Below are positions 25,792 to 34,678 of a stretch of DNA of 64,000 bases, in pieces (positions within the stretch are counted from its first letter, which is position 1; the number at the start of each line of letters is the position of its first letter). The DNA lies in the NCBI RefSeq assembly GCF_964253025.1, contig NZ_CAXUQC020000001.1, positions 1,798,001-1,862,000 on the forward strand, given 5' to 3'. The position numbers were made by a program, and so were the translations under genes. The notes below the pieces were generated by a model that had not been told where the DNA came from, ran no database searches, and worked only from the letters and a program-made list of their open reading frames with translations. This DNA is from Rhizobacter sp964253025. GTDB lineage: Bacteria > Pseudomonadota > Gammaproteobacteria > Burkholderiales > Burkholderiaceae_C.

Positions 25792-26151
25792 TCAGGCCTC
25801 GCGCGCCTGCAACCGCGCGACGAGCGCTGCGACTTCGGGCGACGCAACGGCTGCAACGTCGGTCGCGTCGGCATGGGTGCGCACGAGTCGCATGAGGGTG
25901 TCGCGGTGCGGGAGCACCGTGCCGAAGAACACTGGCCGGCTGCCTGCGGCGATCAGCACCGTCGGAAAGTTCTCCACTTCCACGGGGTCCACCAGGTCGG
26001 CCTCGTCCTCGATGTCCACCCACTCGAAGCGGGCGTCGGGGAAGGCGGCGGCCACCGAGTCGAAGGTGGCGCGGTAGTCGCGGCAGCTGCCGCACCAGGC
26101 GGCGCAGAGGCAGACCACCTGGAGGGCGTCGGGCGAAAGGGGCGAGTGCAT
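25792..26151 (-). CDS. Thioredoxin-family protein
   Basis: The 119-residue protein has a thioredoxin fold with the redox pair in 'CAAWCGSCRDY' (WCGSC) and the cis-Pro loop 'VENFPTVLIAAG'. It has no signal peptide, so it would act in the cytoplasm as a small disulfide reductase. It is about 160 bases downstream of the vgrG operon start on the same strand but outside that operon. Confidence 0.88.
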   Translation of the reverse strand: MHSPLSPDALQVVCLCAAWCGSCRDYRATFDSVAAAFPDARFEWVDIEDEADLVDPVEVENFPTVLIAAGSRPVFFGTVLPHRDTLMRLVRTHADATDVAAVASPEVAALVARLQAREA

Positions 26152-26369
26152 GGGGCGTGATCATCCCAAACATCGGCGCGCCCTGGAGCGCGGTCAGTCA
26201 AATCCTCAGCAACGCGGTGCGGCGAAGGGTTGCAGGGACACCTGTCACGTCCGAGACGCGGGGACTCCCTAAGTGACGCGGCATTCGCGGCCTCCACAAT
26301 GGCGTCGTAATGAACGGAAGTTCAGTTCTGGCCACCGGAACGACAACGCAACAACACCAGGAGACTCCG

Positions 26370-28232
26370 ATGCTGCCGTCAACCGGGCCATGCCCGCACC
26401 TTGCTCATGCTCGCGCGCTCGTGCGTCGCTCATTGTTCGCGCTGGCCGTGGCGGGCGGTCTCGCCGCCTGCGGCGGGTCGGACGACGGCGTGGCGCCGCC
26501 CCCGCCGGCTCCGGCCACCGCACCCGCCGATGTGGCCGACGCCTGCCCGGCGCTGTCCCTCGCGCCCGGCGTCGTCGCGCCTGCGTCGGCGACCGGCGCC
26601 TACCTCTGCGCGGCCGGCATCGGCGTCACGGACCTCACCGCGGCGGTGAACTTCTACAAGGCACTCGGCCTGCGGGAAAAGGCGCGCCTCACCCGCGCCG
26701 ACCGGGAGGAAGTGGTTCTCGCGTCGGCCGACGGCCGCGGGTCGCACCTCGTGCTCTTCCGCCATGCCGACGGCGTGTCGCGCGACTATCGCCAGAACCC
26801 GGGCAAGCTGGTCTTCTACGTGAAGGACGCCGCCGCCTTCGGGGCCAGCCTCGTCGCCGCCGGCGGCACGCTGACCAGCCCCCCGGCGCCGTACCAGGGA
26901 CGCCTGGTGGGCTTCGGGCGCGACCTCGACAACAACCTCGTCGAAATCGCCAGCGACGCCGCCGCCCGTCACTCGTACCTGAGTGCCGTGGGCGTCGGCG
27001 TGTCCGACCTGGAAGCGGCGCGCGCCTTCTACGTCGATGCGCTCGACATGAAAGTGCTGGCCAAGCTCACCGTGGCCAAGCCCGATGGCGCGGGCGGCAC
27101 GACGCCCTGGTATGACGAGTACATCCTCCAGTCGAGCGCAGGCAAGGGGGCGGCGGTCGTGTTGATGCACTACACCGATGGGTCGGCCAAGGTCTATGCC
27201 GACCGGCCGGTGAAGCTCAGCTGGCGCGTGGATGACCCGGTGGCGTATGCCGCCCGCATCTCGGCGGCCGGCAAGCCGGTCGTCTCGGCGCCCGCACGCG
27301 CGACCGACGTGTCGCTCGGCGGGGTGACCGTCGGCACGGCCAAGGACGGTGACGGCACCTTGCTCGAGATCTTCAGGGCGCCGCCGGCCGAGGCCTGCGC
27401 CCCCATCGCGCCCGCGGCCGTCGGTGCCTCGGCGCCGTCCTCCGCGACCGGGGCCTACCTGTGTGCGGCCGGTGTCGGGGTGGCTGACCTCGACGCGTCC
27501 GTGGCGTTCTACAAGGCGGCGTTCGGCATGACCGAACGGGCACGCCTGGCGCGCAGCGATCGCAGCGAGGTGGTGCTCGATTCCGCCGACCGCCGCGGCT
27601 CGCAGCTCGTGCTGTACCGGGCGAGCCAGGGTGCTTCGGGCGCACCGCGGCCCCACCCGGGCAAGGTGGTGTTCTATGTCAAGGACGCGGCAGCCTCCGT
27701 GGCCGCGGTGCAGGCCGCGGGCGGACAGGCCTCGCCGCCCGTCGCCTACGCCGGACGCCAGGTGTCGTTCGGGCGCGACCCGGAGGGCAACCTCGTGGAG
27801 ATCACGAGCGAACCCACGGCCGTGGCCTCGTACCTCAGTGCGTTCGGCATCGGCGTGTCCGACCTGGAGGCGGCGCGGGCGTTCTACGTCGACACGCTGG
27901 ACTTCAAGGTGCTCACCCGCCTGTCCGTCACCAAGGCGCCGGGCGTGCCGTGGTACGACGAGTACATCCTGACCTCGCCCGCCGGCCGCGGCTCGGCCGT
28001 GGTGTTGATGCACTTCACCGACGGCTCCGCGCCAGCGTACAAGGACAACGCGGTGAAGCTGTCGCTTCGGGTGGACCAGCCGGGCCGCTATGCACGACGC
28101 ATCTTCGACGCGGGCCTGCCGGTGTTGACGGCACCCACCGCCACACCCGAGCCCGCGCTGGGCGAAGCCTTGGTCGGCGTGGCCGCGGATGCCGACGGCA
28201 CGCGGCTCGAGATCCTCAGCTCGCCCAACTGA
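26370..28232 (+). CDS. Four-module VOC/glyoxalase-like lipoprotein with internal duplication
   Basis: The start at 26370 is preceded by AGGAG (CCAGGAGACTCCG) and gives a lipoprotein signal with lipobox LAAC. The 620-residue protein contains four VOC (glyoxalase/bleomycin resistance) modules arranged as a duplicated pair. The block 'ATGAYLCAAGIGVTDL' recurs as 'ATGAYLCAAGVGVADL' 855 bases later, and 'YLSAVGVGVSDLEAARAFYV' recurs as 'YLSAFGIGVSDLEAARAFYV'. VOC modules usually bind a metal and act on small molecules. Here they are tethered to the envelope, which is unusual. The substrate is unknown. It probably forms an operon with the next gene, 17 bases downstream. Confidence 0.88.
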   Translation: MLPSTGPCPHLAHARALVRRSLFALAVAGGLAACGGSDDGVAPPPPAPATAPADVADACPALSLAPGVVAPASATGAYLCAAGIGVTDLTAAVNFYKALGLREKARLTRADREEVVLASADGRGSHLVLFRHADGVSRDYRQNPGKLVFYVKDAAAFGASLVAAGGTLTSPPAPYQGRLVGFGRDLDNNLVEIASDAAARHSYLSAVGVGVSDLEAARAFYVDALDMKVLAKLTVAKPDGAGGTTPWYDEYILQSSAGKGAAVVLMHYTDGSAKVYADRPVKLSWRVDDPVAYAARISAAGKPVVSAPARATDVSLGGVTVGTAKDGDGTLLEIFRAPPAEACAPIAPAAVGASAPSSATGAYLCAAGVGVADLDASVAFYKAAFGMTERARLARSDRSEVVLDSADRRGSQLVLYRASQGASGAPRPHPGKVVFYVKDAAASVAAVQAAGGQASPPVAYAGRQVSFGRDPEGNLVEITSEPTAVASYLSAFGIGVSDLEAARAFYVDTLDFKVLTRLSVTKAPGVPWYDEYILTSPAGRGSAVVLMHFTDGSAPAYKDNAVKLSLRVDQPGRYARRIFDAGLPVLTAPTATPEPALGEALVGVAADADGTRLEILSSPN

Positions 28233-28249
28233 ACCCACCGGAGACGCCC

Positions 28250-28681
28250 ATGAGCGCTGCAACGCAACTTCAGGAAATGATGGCCACCGGCGAGGCCTAT
28301 GCGCCCGACCTCATCTTTCCCCTGTACGACGAACTCGAACCCATTTCCATCGAGGACATCCTCGGCACCTGGAAAGGCGGCAAGTTCGACGGCGGCAAGG
28401 AGCCGGACCCCATCAAGTGGTACGGCAAGCGGTTCGTCTCGGCCGACTACTGCGAGCCGCTGCTGTGCCGCCGTGACGACGGCTCCGTCTATGCCTACGA
28501 CAACCTCGGCGCGGCGCAGCTGCGGATGATCGCGTGGCGCGGCAAGGTGTCGGCCTCGCTGATCTACGACCGGCAACCCATCATGGATTACTTCCGCCGG
28601 GTGAGCGCCGACGTGATCATCGGCCTGGGCGATGTCAAGGGCCGACCGACCGACTTCTTCTTCCACCTGACGCGGACCTGA
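28250..28681 (+). CDS. GXWXG and DUF4334 domain protein
   Basis: The 143-residue protein has the GXWXG motif (LGTWKGGKFDGG, about 39-50) followed by a DUF4334 domain with 'WYGKRFVSADYCEPLLCRR' and 'GRPTDFFFHLTRT'. The family is small, cytoplasmic and of unproven function, perhaps ligand binding. ATG 28250 is preceded by GGAG at about eight bases. It lies 17 bases after the VOC lipoprotein gene. Confidence 0.85.
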   Translation: MSAATQLQEMMATGEAYAPDLIFPLYDELEPISIEDILGTWKGGKFDGGKEPDPIKWYGKRFVSADYCEPLLCRRDDGSVYAYDNLGAAQLRMIAWRGKVSASLIYDRQPIMDYFRRVSADVIIGLGDVKGRPTDFFFHLTRT

Positions 28682-28747
28682 GTCGGCCGATCGGATCGGC
28701 GCCGGGGCTGGCCGTCGCGCAGCCCGCCCGCGGCAGGCCGGCGCGAG

Positions 28748-28764
28748 GGGCCATGGCGTGGCCC
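28748..28764. terminator. Possible hairpin between convergent genes
   Basis: A six-base stem GGGCCA/TGGCCC with a five-base loop lies just after the DUF4334 stop and before the MetY stop. No T-run follows on either strand, so intrinsic termination is only a possibility. Confidence 0.25.
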
Positions 28765-28765
28765 G

Positions 28766-30064
28766 TCAGGCCGCGGCGAGCGCTGCCTCCAGGTCGGCCA
28801 GCAGGTCGTCGATGTGCTCGATGCCGATCGACAGGCGCACGGTGTCCTCGGTCACCCCGGCCTTCTTCAGCTCGGTGGCGTCCAGCTGCCGGTGAGTGGT
28901 CGACGCCGGGTGCGTCGCGAGCGACTTGGCGTCCCCGATGTTGACGAGGCGCGTGAAGAGCTGCAGCGCGTCGAGGAATCGCGCGCCCGCTTCACGGCCC
29001 GTGCCCGAGGTGGCCTTCACGCCGAACGTCAGCAGGCCCGAGGCCTTGCCCGAGAAGTACTTCTGGATGAGGGCGTGGTCGGCATGGCTTTCCAGGCCGG
29101 CGTAGTTCACCCACGCCACCTTGGGGTGCTTCTGCAGGTGCTGCGCCACCTTCACGGTGTTCTCGCTGATGCGGTCCATGCGCAGCGCGAGCGTCTCGAT
29201 GCCCTGCAGGATGAGGAACGAGTTGAAGGGCGAGATGGCCGCGCCCATGTTGCGCAGCGGCACGACGCGGGCTCGCCCGATGTAGGCCGCGGCGCCCAGG
29301 GCTTCGGTGTAGACGACGCCGTGATAGCTCGGGTCCGGCTCGTTGAGGCGGCGAAAGCGCGCCTTGTGCTGGGCCCAGGGGAACTTGCCGGAGTCGACGA
29401 TGGCTCCGCCTATGCTCGTGCCATGCCCGCCCAGGTACTTGGTGAGCGAGTGCACGACGATGTCGGCGCCCTGCTCGATGGGCCGGGTGAGGTAGGGGGA
29501 GGGCACGGTGTTGTCGACGATCAGCGGCACGCCGTGACGGTGTGCGATCTCTGCCAGGCGCGCCACGTCGGTCACATTGCCGAGCGGGTTGCCGATCGAT
29601 TCCACGAAGATCGCCTTGGTCCGCTCGTCGATCAGCGAGCCGAAGGACTCCGGGTCCCGATGGTCGGCGAAGCGGGTGGTGATGCCGTACTGGGGCAGCG
29701 TGTGGGCGAATAGGTTGTACGTGCCGCCGTAGAGCGTGCCGGACGAAATGATGTTGTCGCCGGCCTCGGCGATGGTCTGGATGGCGTAGGTGACCGCGGC
29801 CTGGCCCGATGCGAGCGCCAGGGCGCCCACGCCGCCTTCGAGCGCGGCCAGGCGCTGCTCGAGCACATCGGTGGTCGGGTTCATGATCCGGGTGTAGATG
29901 TTGCCCGGCACCTTGAGGTCGAACAGGTCCGCGCCATGCTGGGCGCTGTCAAAGGCGTAGGCCGCCGTCTGATAGAGGGGCACGGCGACCGACTTCGTCG
30001 TCGGGTCGGGACGGTAGCCGGCATGCACGGACTTGGTTTCGAAGCGCCAGGCGGACTCGGACAT
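28766..30064 (-). CDS. metY: O-acetylhomoserine sulfhydrylase (aminocarboxypropyltransferase)
   Basis: This 432-residue PLP enzyme makes homocysteine from O-acetylhomoserine and sulfide in methionine synthesis. Family features are 'ETKSVHAGYRPDPTTKSVAV', 'YTRIMNPTTDVLEQRLAALE', 'NPLGNVTDVARLAEIAHRHG' and the PLP lysine Lys209 in 'HSLTKYLGGHGTSIGG'. The length and the long Cys/Met-metabolism fold fit MetY rather than MetB/MetZ. It is transcribed divergently from the FGE-domain lipoprotein gene. I saw no S-adenosylmethionine riboswitch upstream. Confidence 0.95.
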   Translation of the reverse strand: MSESAWRFETKSVHAGYRPDPTTKSVAVPLYQTAAYAFDSAQHGADLFDLKVPGNIYTRIMNPTTDVLEQRLAALEGGVGALALASGQAAVTYAIQTIAEAGDNIISSGTLYGGTYNLFAHTLPQYGITTRFADHRDPESFGSLIDERTKAIFVESIGNPLGNVTDVARLAEIAHRHGVPLIVDNTVPSPYLTRPIEQGADIVVHSLTKYLGGHGTSIGGAIVDSGKFPWAQHKARFRRLNEPDPSYHGVVYTEALGAAAYIGRARVVPLRNMGAAISPFNSFLILQGIETLALRMDRISENTVKVAQHLQKHPKVAWVNYAGLESHADHALIQKYFSGKASGLLTFGVKATSGTGREAGARFLDALQLFTRLVNIGDAKSLATHPASTTHRQLDATELKKAGVTEDTVRLSIGIEHIDDLLADLEAALAAA

Positions 30065-30204
30065 CAGGGGACTCCTTGAATGAAGGCACCGAGGCTATGC
30101 CAACGGGTGCGGACAGGGAAATGACATTCTTCAATAACGATCACGGTTTCTCAGCGGGTCAACCCGGTGTGCCGCGGGGTGCGATCCTGCCAGACTTCCG
30201 GCCC

Positions 30205-31206
30205 ATGAACCTCCCGTGCCGATCCCTGTGGTCCCTCGCCTTCGTTGCCAGCGGCACGTCGCTCTTGTCGGCATGCGCCGCACCCCCGACGACCGACGGG
30301 CTCGGGATCGAGTTCGTGCGCATCGCGGCGGGGGCCTTCGACATGGGCAGCGAGGAACCGGTGGCAACGCTTGAGGCGGCCTACCCGGGCCTCGAGCGCC
30401 GCCGCTTCGAGGCGCTCTCCGACGAGGCGCCGGTCCATCGCGTGCAGATCAGCCGACCTTTCGAGATGAGCCGGCACGAAGTGACGGTCGGCCAGTTCCG
30501 CCGCTTCGTCGAACGCTCCGGCCACGTGCCGGAGTCGATTGCCGATGGCACGGGCGGGTACGGCTACGAGGCAGGGCGGACAGGCGGCGGCGATGCGTTC
30601 GCCGGGCGTTCACCGGTGTACTCGTGGCAGAACCCGGGCTTCCCCCAGGGGGACGACCATCCGGTGGTGAACGTCACCTGGAACGACGCCGTGGCGCTTG
30701 CCCGTTGGCTCTCGGCCACTGAAGGGCGGCGTTATCGGCTGCCCACCGAAGCCGAGTGGGAGTACGCCTGTCGCGCCGGAAAAACCACCCGCTACCAGGG
30801 CGGCGACGACCCTCGCAGCCTGCTGCGTACGGCCAACACCTTCGATGCCGAAGCCGCCCCGCACTGGCCCAAGTGGTCAGCGCACGCCTTGCCCGGCAGC
30901 GATGGTCATGCGTTCACCGCACCGGTCGGCCGTTTCGAAGCCAACGCCTTCGGCCTGCACGACATGCATGGCAACGTGTGGGAATGGGTGTCCGACTGGC
31001 ACGCCGACGACGCGTACCGCCATCACGCCGCCGTCGACCCGACCGGGCCTGCCGACGGGCAGGTGAAGGTGCGGCGAGGGGGCTCATGGCACTCGTGGTC
31101 GCTGTACACGCGATGTGCCTACCGCAACTGGAACACCGCGACGACCCGGTACACCCTGGTGGGGATCCGGCTCGTTCGCGAGGTCGAGGCCACCGCCTCG
31201 CCCTGA
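30205..31206 (+). CDS. Formylglycine-generating enzyme/sulfatase-modifying-factor domain lipoprotein
   Basis: The 333-residue protein begins at ATG 30205, which gives a signal with lipobox-like LLSAC and places it in the envelope. The upstream in-frame ATG at 30076 would add 43 unconvincing residues. The FGE-sulfatase domain (about 35-330) shows 'FVRIAAGAFDMGSEEP', 'FEMSRHEVTVGQFRRFVERS', 'YRLPTEAEWEYACRAG', 'MHGNVWEWVSDW' and 'VRRGGSWHSWSLYTRCAYRN'. Many members of this fold are not true formylglycine generators, and no sulfatase gene is adjacent. It may be a binding or modifying protein. Confidence 0.88.
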   Translation: MNLPCRSLWSLAFVASGTSLLSACAAPPTTDGLGIEFVRIAAGAFDMGSEEPVATLEAAYPGLERRRFEALSDEAPVHRVQISRPFEMSRHEVTVGQFRRFVERSGHVPESIADGTGGYGYEAGRTGGGDAFAGRSPVYSWQNPGFPQGDDHPVVNVTWNDAVALARWLSATEGRRYRLPTEAEWEYACRAGKTTRYQGGDDPRSLLRTANTFDAEAAPHWPKWSAHALPGSDGHAFTAPVGRFEANAFGLHDMHGNVWEWVSDWHADDAYRHHAAVDPTGPADGQVKVRRGGSWHSWSLYTRCAYRNWNTATTRYTLVGIRLVREVEATASP

Positions 31207-31502
31207 GGCCCGGTGTGGGGCACCTCGCGAGGCGGGCGTCGGCCGATGCCTGGCGGCCGCCGCGCCGCAGCCGACCGCGCTGACACACCCGGACACACGG
31301 CTGCCCATTCCTGGCAGCACACTGGCGCCCGCGCCCCGTTTGGTCACCCCGTTTTTCTTGGCGAAGTCGACGCCGGCAGCCGTGCCGGACCACCGCGGCG
31401 TGCAGTGCTGCACGCCCGGGAGCCCGCCGGTCCGGGCGAACCCGCGGGCTGCGCTTTCCGGCTCAGAAGTTGCTCTTACCGGCCCACACACCGAATCCTG
31501 TC

Positions 31503-32639
31503 ATGACCCGCCGCCTTGCCTCCCTCCGCCGTCTCGGGCGCTCCCTTCGCTGGGTGCGCGTGAGCCTGGGCGCGGCGGCGCTGGCCACCGCAGCCGGCTG
31601 CAGCACCACCTCCATCGTGCTGAGCGTGGCCGGCATCGCGACCGACACCAGCGTCACCTGGGAAATCGCCAAGCACATCCACGCCAAGATGACCGAGGGC
31701 GACCCCGTGGCCTGCTTCCGCTTGAACAGCGTCGAGCGGGCGCTGGCCACCCGCTGCGGCAGCTTCTCGCAAGGCAGCCTCAAGGTGCAGGACATCGGCC
31801 GCAACGATCTTCAGAGCTGCGAGCTGACCCTGGCTGCGCGCGACCCCGCGCTGTGGCCGGTGCTGCCCGAGCTGCTCAGCAAGGGCGCCAAGCCTGATCG
31901 CTGCAGCATGGCCCCGCTGGCAGCACTGGCGCATGCCCATGCCTGCCCTGATTTCGCGGGTGCCTCACCCCAGGTGCGTCGCACGCTCGCCTGGCTGGCG
32001 GAGAACGATGCCCGGTCGGTCCAGCATGACGTCGTCCGGCTCCTGAGTTGCCCGTCCGCTCGTGTGGCCGGCCTCGACCGCGTGCTCGACACCTGGCTCG
32101 CGGCCGGTGCCTTGCCCAAGGAGGGCCTGGGCTTCGGCGTGCTTGGCGCACTGCACCCGGATCACCTTCAGTCGCCGTTCGCCCGCAAGCTCGAGACCCT
32201 CGGGCACACGGCCCAGGCGTCCCTCGTCCGCTACCAGGGCGAGCAGCCACCGGGCTTCGAGACCGCCTTGCGCCTGAGCCATTTCGACGCCTTGCAATGG
32301 TGGCTCAACCGGGCGCCGCAACTGGCCAACCGCGTGCCGTCCACCCAGGGTTCGGACGCCGGCTGGTCGCCGCTGGCCCGCGTGCTGCTGCCGACCTTCC
32401 TGGCCGACCCCGCCAAGCAACGCGACACGCTCGAGTTCCTCATCGCCCGCGGCGCCGACCCATGGAAGCCGATGCCCGGTGGCGCGCACCGCTCGGTGGT
32501 GAGCTACGCGCGCTTCCTGCAGAGCCCGCACGTGGCGCTGCTCGACCCGCCCTGGGTCGAGCCCGCTGCCGCCCCGCCGAAGCGGATGGTGGCGCAGGCC
32601 GCCGAGGCGGCTGCCGCGCCGGAGCTTCCGGCGCGCTGA
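31503..32639 (+). CDS. Lipoprotein with ankyrin-like repeats
   Basis: The 378-residue product starts at ATG 31503 and has an Arg-rich n-region, a hydrophobic stretch and a lipobox (ATAAGC, Cys33). The body is helical with short repeat-like segments such as 'LRLSHFDALQWWLNRAPQLA' and 'RDTLEFLIARGADPW', which look like degenerate ankyrin repeats. An Ala/Pro-rich tail ends the protein. I recognise no specific family. It stands alone between intergenic regions of roughly 300 bases on each side. Confidence 0.72.
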   Translation: MTRRLASLRRLGRSLRWVRVSLGAAALATAAGCSTTSIVLSVAGIATDTSVTWEIAKHIHAKMTEGDPVACFRLNSVERALATRCGSFSQGSLKVQDIGRNDLQSCELTLAARDPALWPVLPELLSKGAKPDRCSMAPLAALAHAHACPDFAGASPQVRRTLAWLAENDARSVQHDVVRLLSCPSARVAGLDRVLDTWLAAGALPKEGLGFGVLGALHPDHLQSPFARKLETLGHTAQASLVRYQGEQPPGFETALRLSHFDALQWWLNRAPQLANRVPSTQGSDAGWSPLARVLLPTFLADPAKQRDTLEFLIARGADPWKPMPGGAHRSVVSYARFLQSPHVALLDPPWVEPAAAPPKRMVAQAAEAAAAPELPAR

Positions 32640-32991
32640 GCGCGTCACTCCCGGGCGTGGGGCCGGAGAGAACGGCCAAGAGAACGGCCAGGTACGGACC
32701 CGGGCGATTCCCGGCGATCTTGTCGTGCCAATGTGCGGTGGGTGTTGCCATCCGCAGGTGCTGACGGGCTGGGGATTGCGCCGGTCTCATCCTGCGCAGC
32801 CATTCTGAACCTCGGTCTGAGCGTGTCGTTCGTGGTTCCTGACCTTGTGGCCCGCCTGCTCGGAACTGCTGCACTGGACGACGGCTATGCAGCGGAAGCA
32901 GACGCGGCTCAAGATGACAGCCGACCCTCAGAAGGCTGACAGACACCGGTGCCCGTTGGCTAGACTTCACGATTTCAACGATAGGAGCCAG
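32640..32991. other. Intergenic region
   Basis: These 352 bases hold no supported gene. A 12-base near-perfect tandem repeat (GAGAACGGCCAA/GAGAACGGCCAG) occurs near 32669-32692, and an AGGAG ribosome-binding site for the next gene lies at the right end. Confidence 0.5.
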
Positions 32992-33354
32992 ATGTTGGAT
33001 GCGCCGGACCCACGGGCAGCATGCAGGGAGGTCATCCTGGCTTGGCGCCCGCTATCCCAATTGGCGGACTTCGCTGCGCTGCGGCATGGCTACGGGAACA
33101 GTAACGGGGGATTCGGCGTCACCTATCCAGGAGACTTGGATGAGTACGATGTCCAAGTCGAAGGGATCCATATCCAGGTTGGTTCCCTGCTTGTCTACGG
33201 CTTTGCCATTGCGCTCCCGCCAGGCTGGGAGGTCGTCGTCGATGAGGGCGTCTACCTGCACGTCCTCCTTTCAATTCTGCTGGAACACGGACTGGCATCC
33301 GAAGCCGCCCGAGTCGAACTCCTGCTCAACGCGCGAGGCCCGCTTCCAGCCTGA
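32992..33354 (+). CDS. Hypothetical small cytoplasmic protein
   Basis: The 120-residue protein starts at ATG 32992, chosen because AGGAG lies eight bases upstream (GATAGGAGCCAG). The longer frame from 32845 has no ribosome-binding site. It has no signal or membrane segment. The sequence contains 'WRPLSQLADFAALRHGYGNS' and 'GVTYPGDLDEYDVQVEG', then a beta-rich segment and a C-terminal helix. I do not recognise the family. Its size and acidic character resemble immunity-type proteins, but no toxin gene is adjacent. Confidence 0.6.
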   Translation: MLDAPDPRAACREVILAWRPLSQLADFAALRHGYGNSNGGFGVTYPGDLDEYDVQVEGIHIQVGSLLVYGFAIALPPGWEVVVDEGVYLHVLLSILLEHGLASEAARVELLLNARGPLPA

Positions 33355-33594
33355 AGCAGGCCCTCGCGGCCTGGCCTGAACCACCTACTCCGGACAGGGC
33401 TCAACAACCTTGAACGACAACAGTCGCCCGGCCGCACCGCCGCTTCACCACTTCGTCTGACACGGGGAGCGCGCCGTGGCGCGCCATCTGCGTCCTGCCG
33501 CCCACGCGCCTAGGGGCATTGATTGACGGCCCGGCAGCGCTGCGGTCCACTGCACTGATCCCGGTGCATCGGGCCTCGATCCCGCTGCCGCCAC

Positions 33595-34665
33595 ATGTCG
33601 CCCATGCCGTCGTCTCCATCCGAACTGCCCGAGGAACCCGATCGCGGTACGTCGGGCGCCGTGCCCGCGGCTTTGCCCCAGAACGAGTTCGCCCGGCTCG
33701 ACTCGCTTCGCCGTTACGGCATCCTTGACACCCCACCCGAGCAGGCCTTCGACGACATCGCGATGATCGCCTCCGCCCTGTGCGACGCACCCATCGCCAT
33801 GGTGACGCTGGTCGACGCCGAACGGCAGTGGTTCAAGGCGAACCGCGGCCTGGGCGACCTTCGCGAGACGCCGCGCGAACTGGCCTTCTGCTCGCACGCG
33901 ATCCTCGAGCCGGACCGCGTGTTCGAGGTGAACGATGCCCTGAACGACCCGCGCTTCGCCACCAATCCGCTGGTCCTGGGTGCGCCCGGCATCCGCTTCT
34001 ATGCCGGTGCGCCGCTCGTGGCCCCCGATGGCATGCCGCTCGGCACGGTCTGCGTGGTCGACCGCCGGCCACGCCAGCTGTGCGAGCGCGAACGCCAGGG
34101 CCTGGCTTCGCTGGCTCGCCAGGCGGTGGCGCAACTGGAGCTGCGGCACATCGTGGCAGACTTGACCGTGCAGAGCACCACGGACGTCCTCACCGGCGCG
34201 TGGAACCGCCGCGCCTTCGACCACCGCTTGCGACAGGAGTGGAACCGGCATGCGCGGGCCGAAGCGAGCGTCGGCCTGCTCATGGTGGACGTCGACCGCT
34301 TCAAGGCCTTCAACGACCAGCACGGGCACCAGGCCGGCGACCAGGCCTTGATCGAGGTGGTGCGGCGCGCGCAGGCGCCGCTGCGCGCCATCGACTTTCT
34401 CGCGCGCTTCGGCGGTGAGGAGCTGGTGGTGATCCTGCCCAACACGCCGCTCGTCGGCGCGGCAGAGGCCGCAGAGCGGGTGCGCCAGGCCGTGGAGCGG
34501 GCCACCTGGTCGGTGCAGCCGCTGACCGTGAGCATCGGCGTGGCGGCCGACGAACCGCGCCTGGACTCCGACCCGCGCGCGCTCATCGCGCGGGCCGACC
34601 GGGCGCTCTACGAAGCCAAGGCGCGAGGGCGCAACCGGGTCTGCGTGTTCGAGCGCTGGACCTGA
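33595..34665 (+). CDS. GAF-GGDEF diguanylate cyclase
   Basis: The 356-residue cytoplasmic protein has an N-terminal GAF domain (about 35-185: 'RRYGILDTPPEQAFDDIAMI', 'FYAGAPLVAPDGMPLGTVCV') followed by a GGDEF domain (about 190-354). The active-site motif is GGEEL (273-277), a functional variant. An I-site RxxD (RAID, 264-267) sits five residues before it, so product inhibition by c-di-GMP is expected. The GAF domain should sense a small ligand or redox state. It is monocistronic and converges on the molybdopterin oxidoreductase gene. Confidence 0.93.
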   Translation: MSPMPSSPSELPEEPDRGTSGAVPAALPQNEFARLDSLRRYGILDTPPEQAFDDIAMIASALCDAPIAMVTLVDAERQWFKANRGLGDLRETPRELAFCSHAILEPDRVFEVNDALNDPRFATNPLVLGAPGIRFYAGAPLVAPDGMPLGTVCVVDRRPRQLCERERQGLASLARQAVAQLELRHIVADLTVQSTTDVLTGAWNRRAFDHRLRQEWNRHARAEASVGLLMVDVDRFKAFNDQHGHQAGDQALIEVVRRAQAPLRAIDFLARFGGEELVVILPNTPLVGAAEAAERVRQAVERATWSVQPLTVSIGVAADEPRLDSDPRALIARADRALYEAKARGRNRVCVFERWT

Positions 34666-34678
34666 GCACCCGCAGGCC

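Noticed and set aside
30065..30204. S-adenosylmethionine riboswitch upstream of metY
   Set aside because: The leader is short and I could not find the conserved core or a terminator helix.
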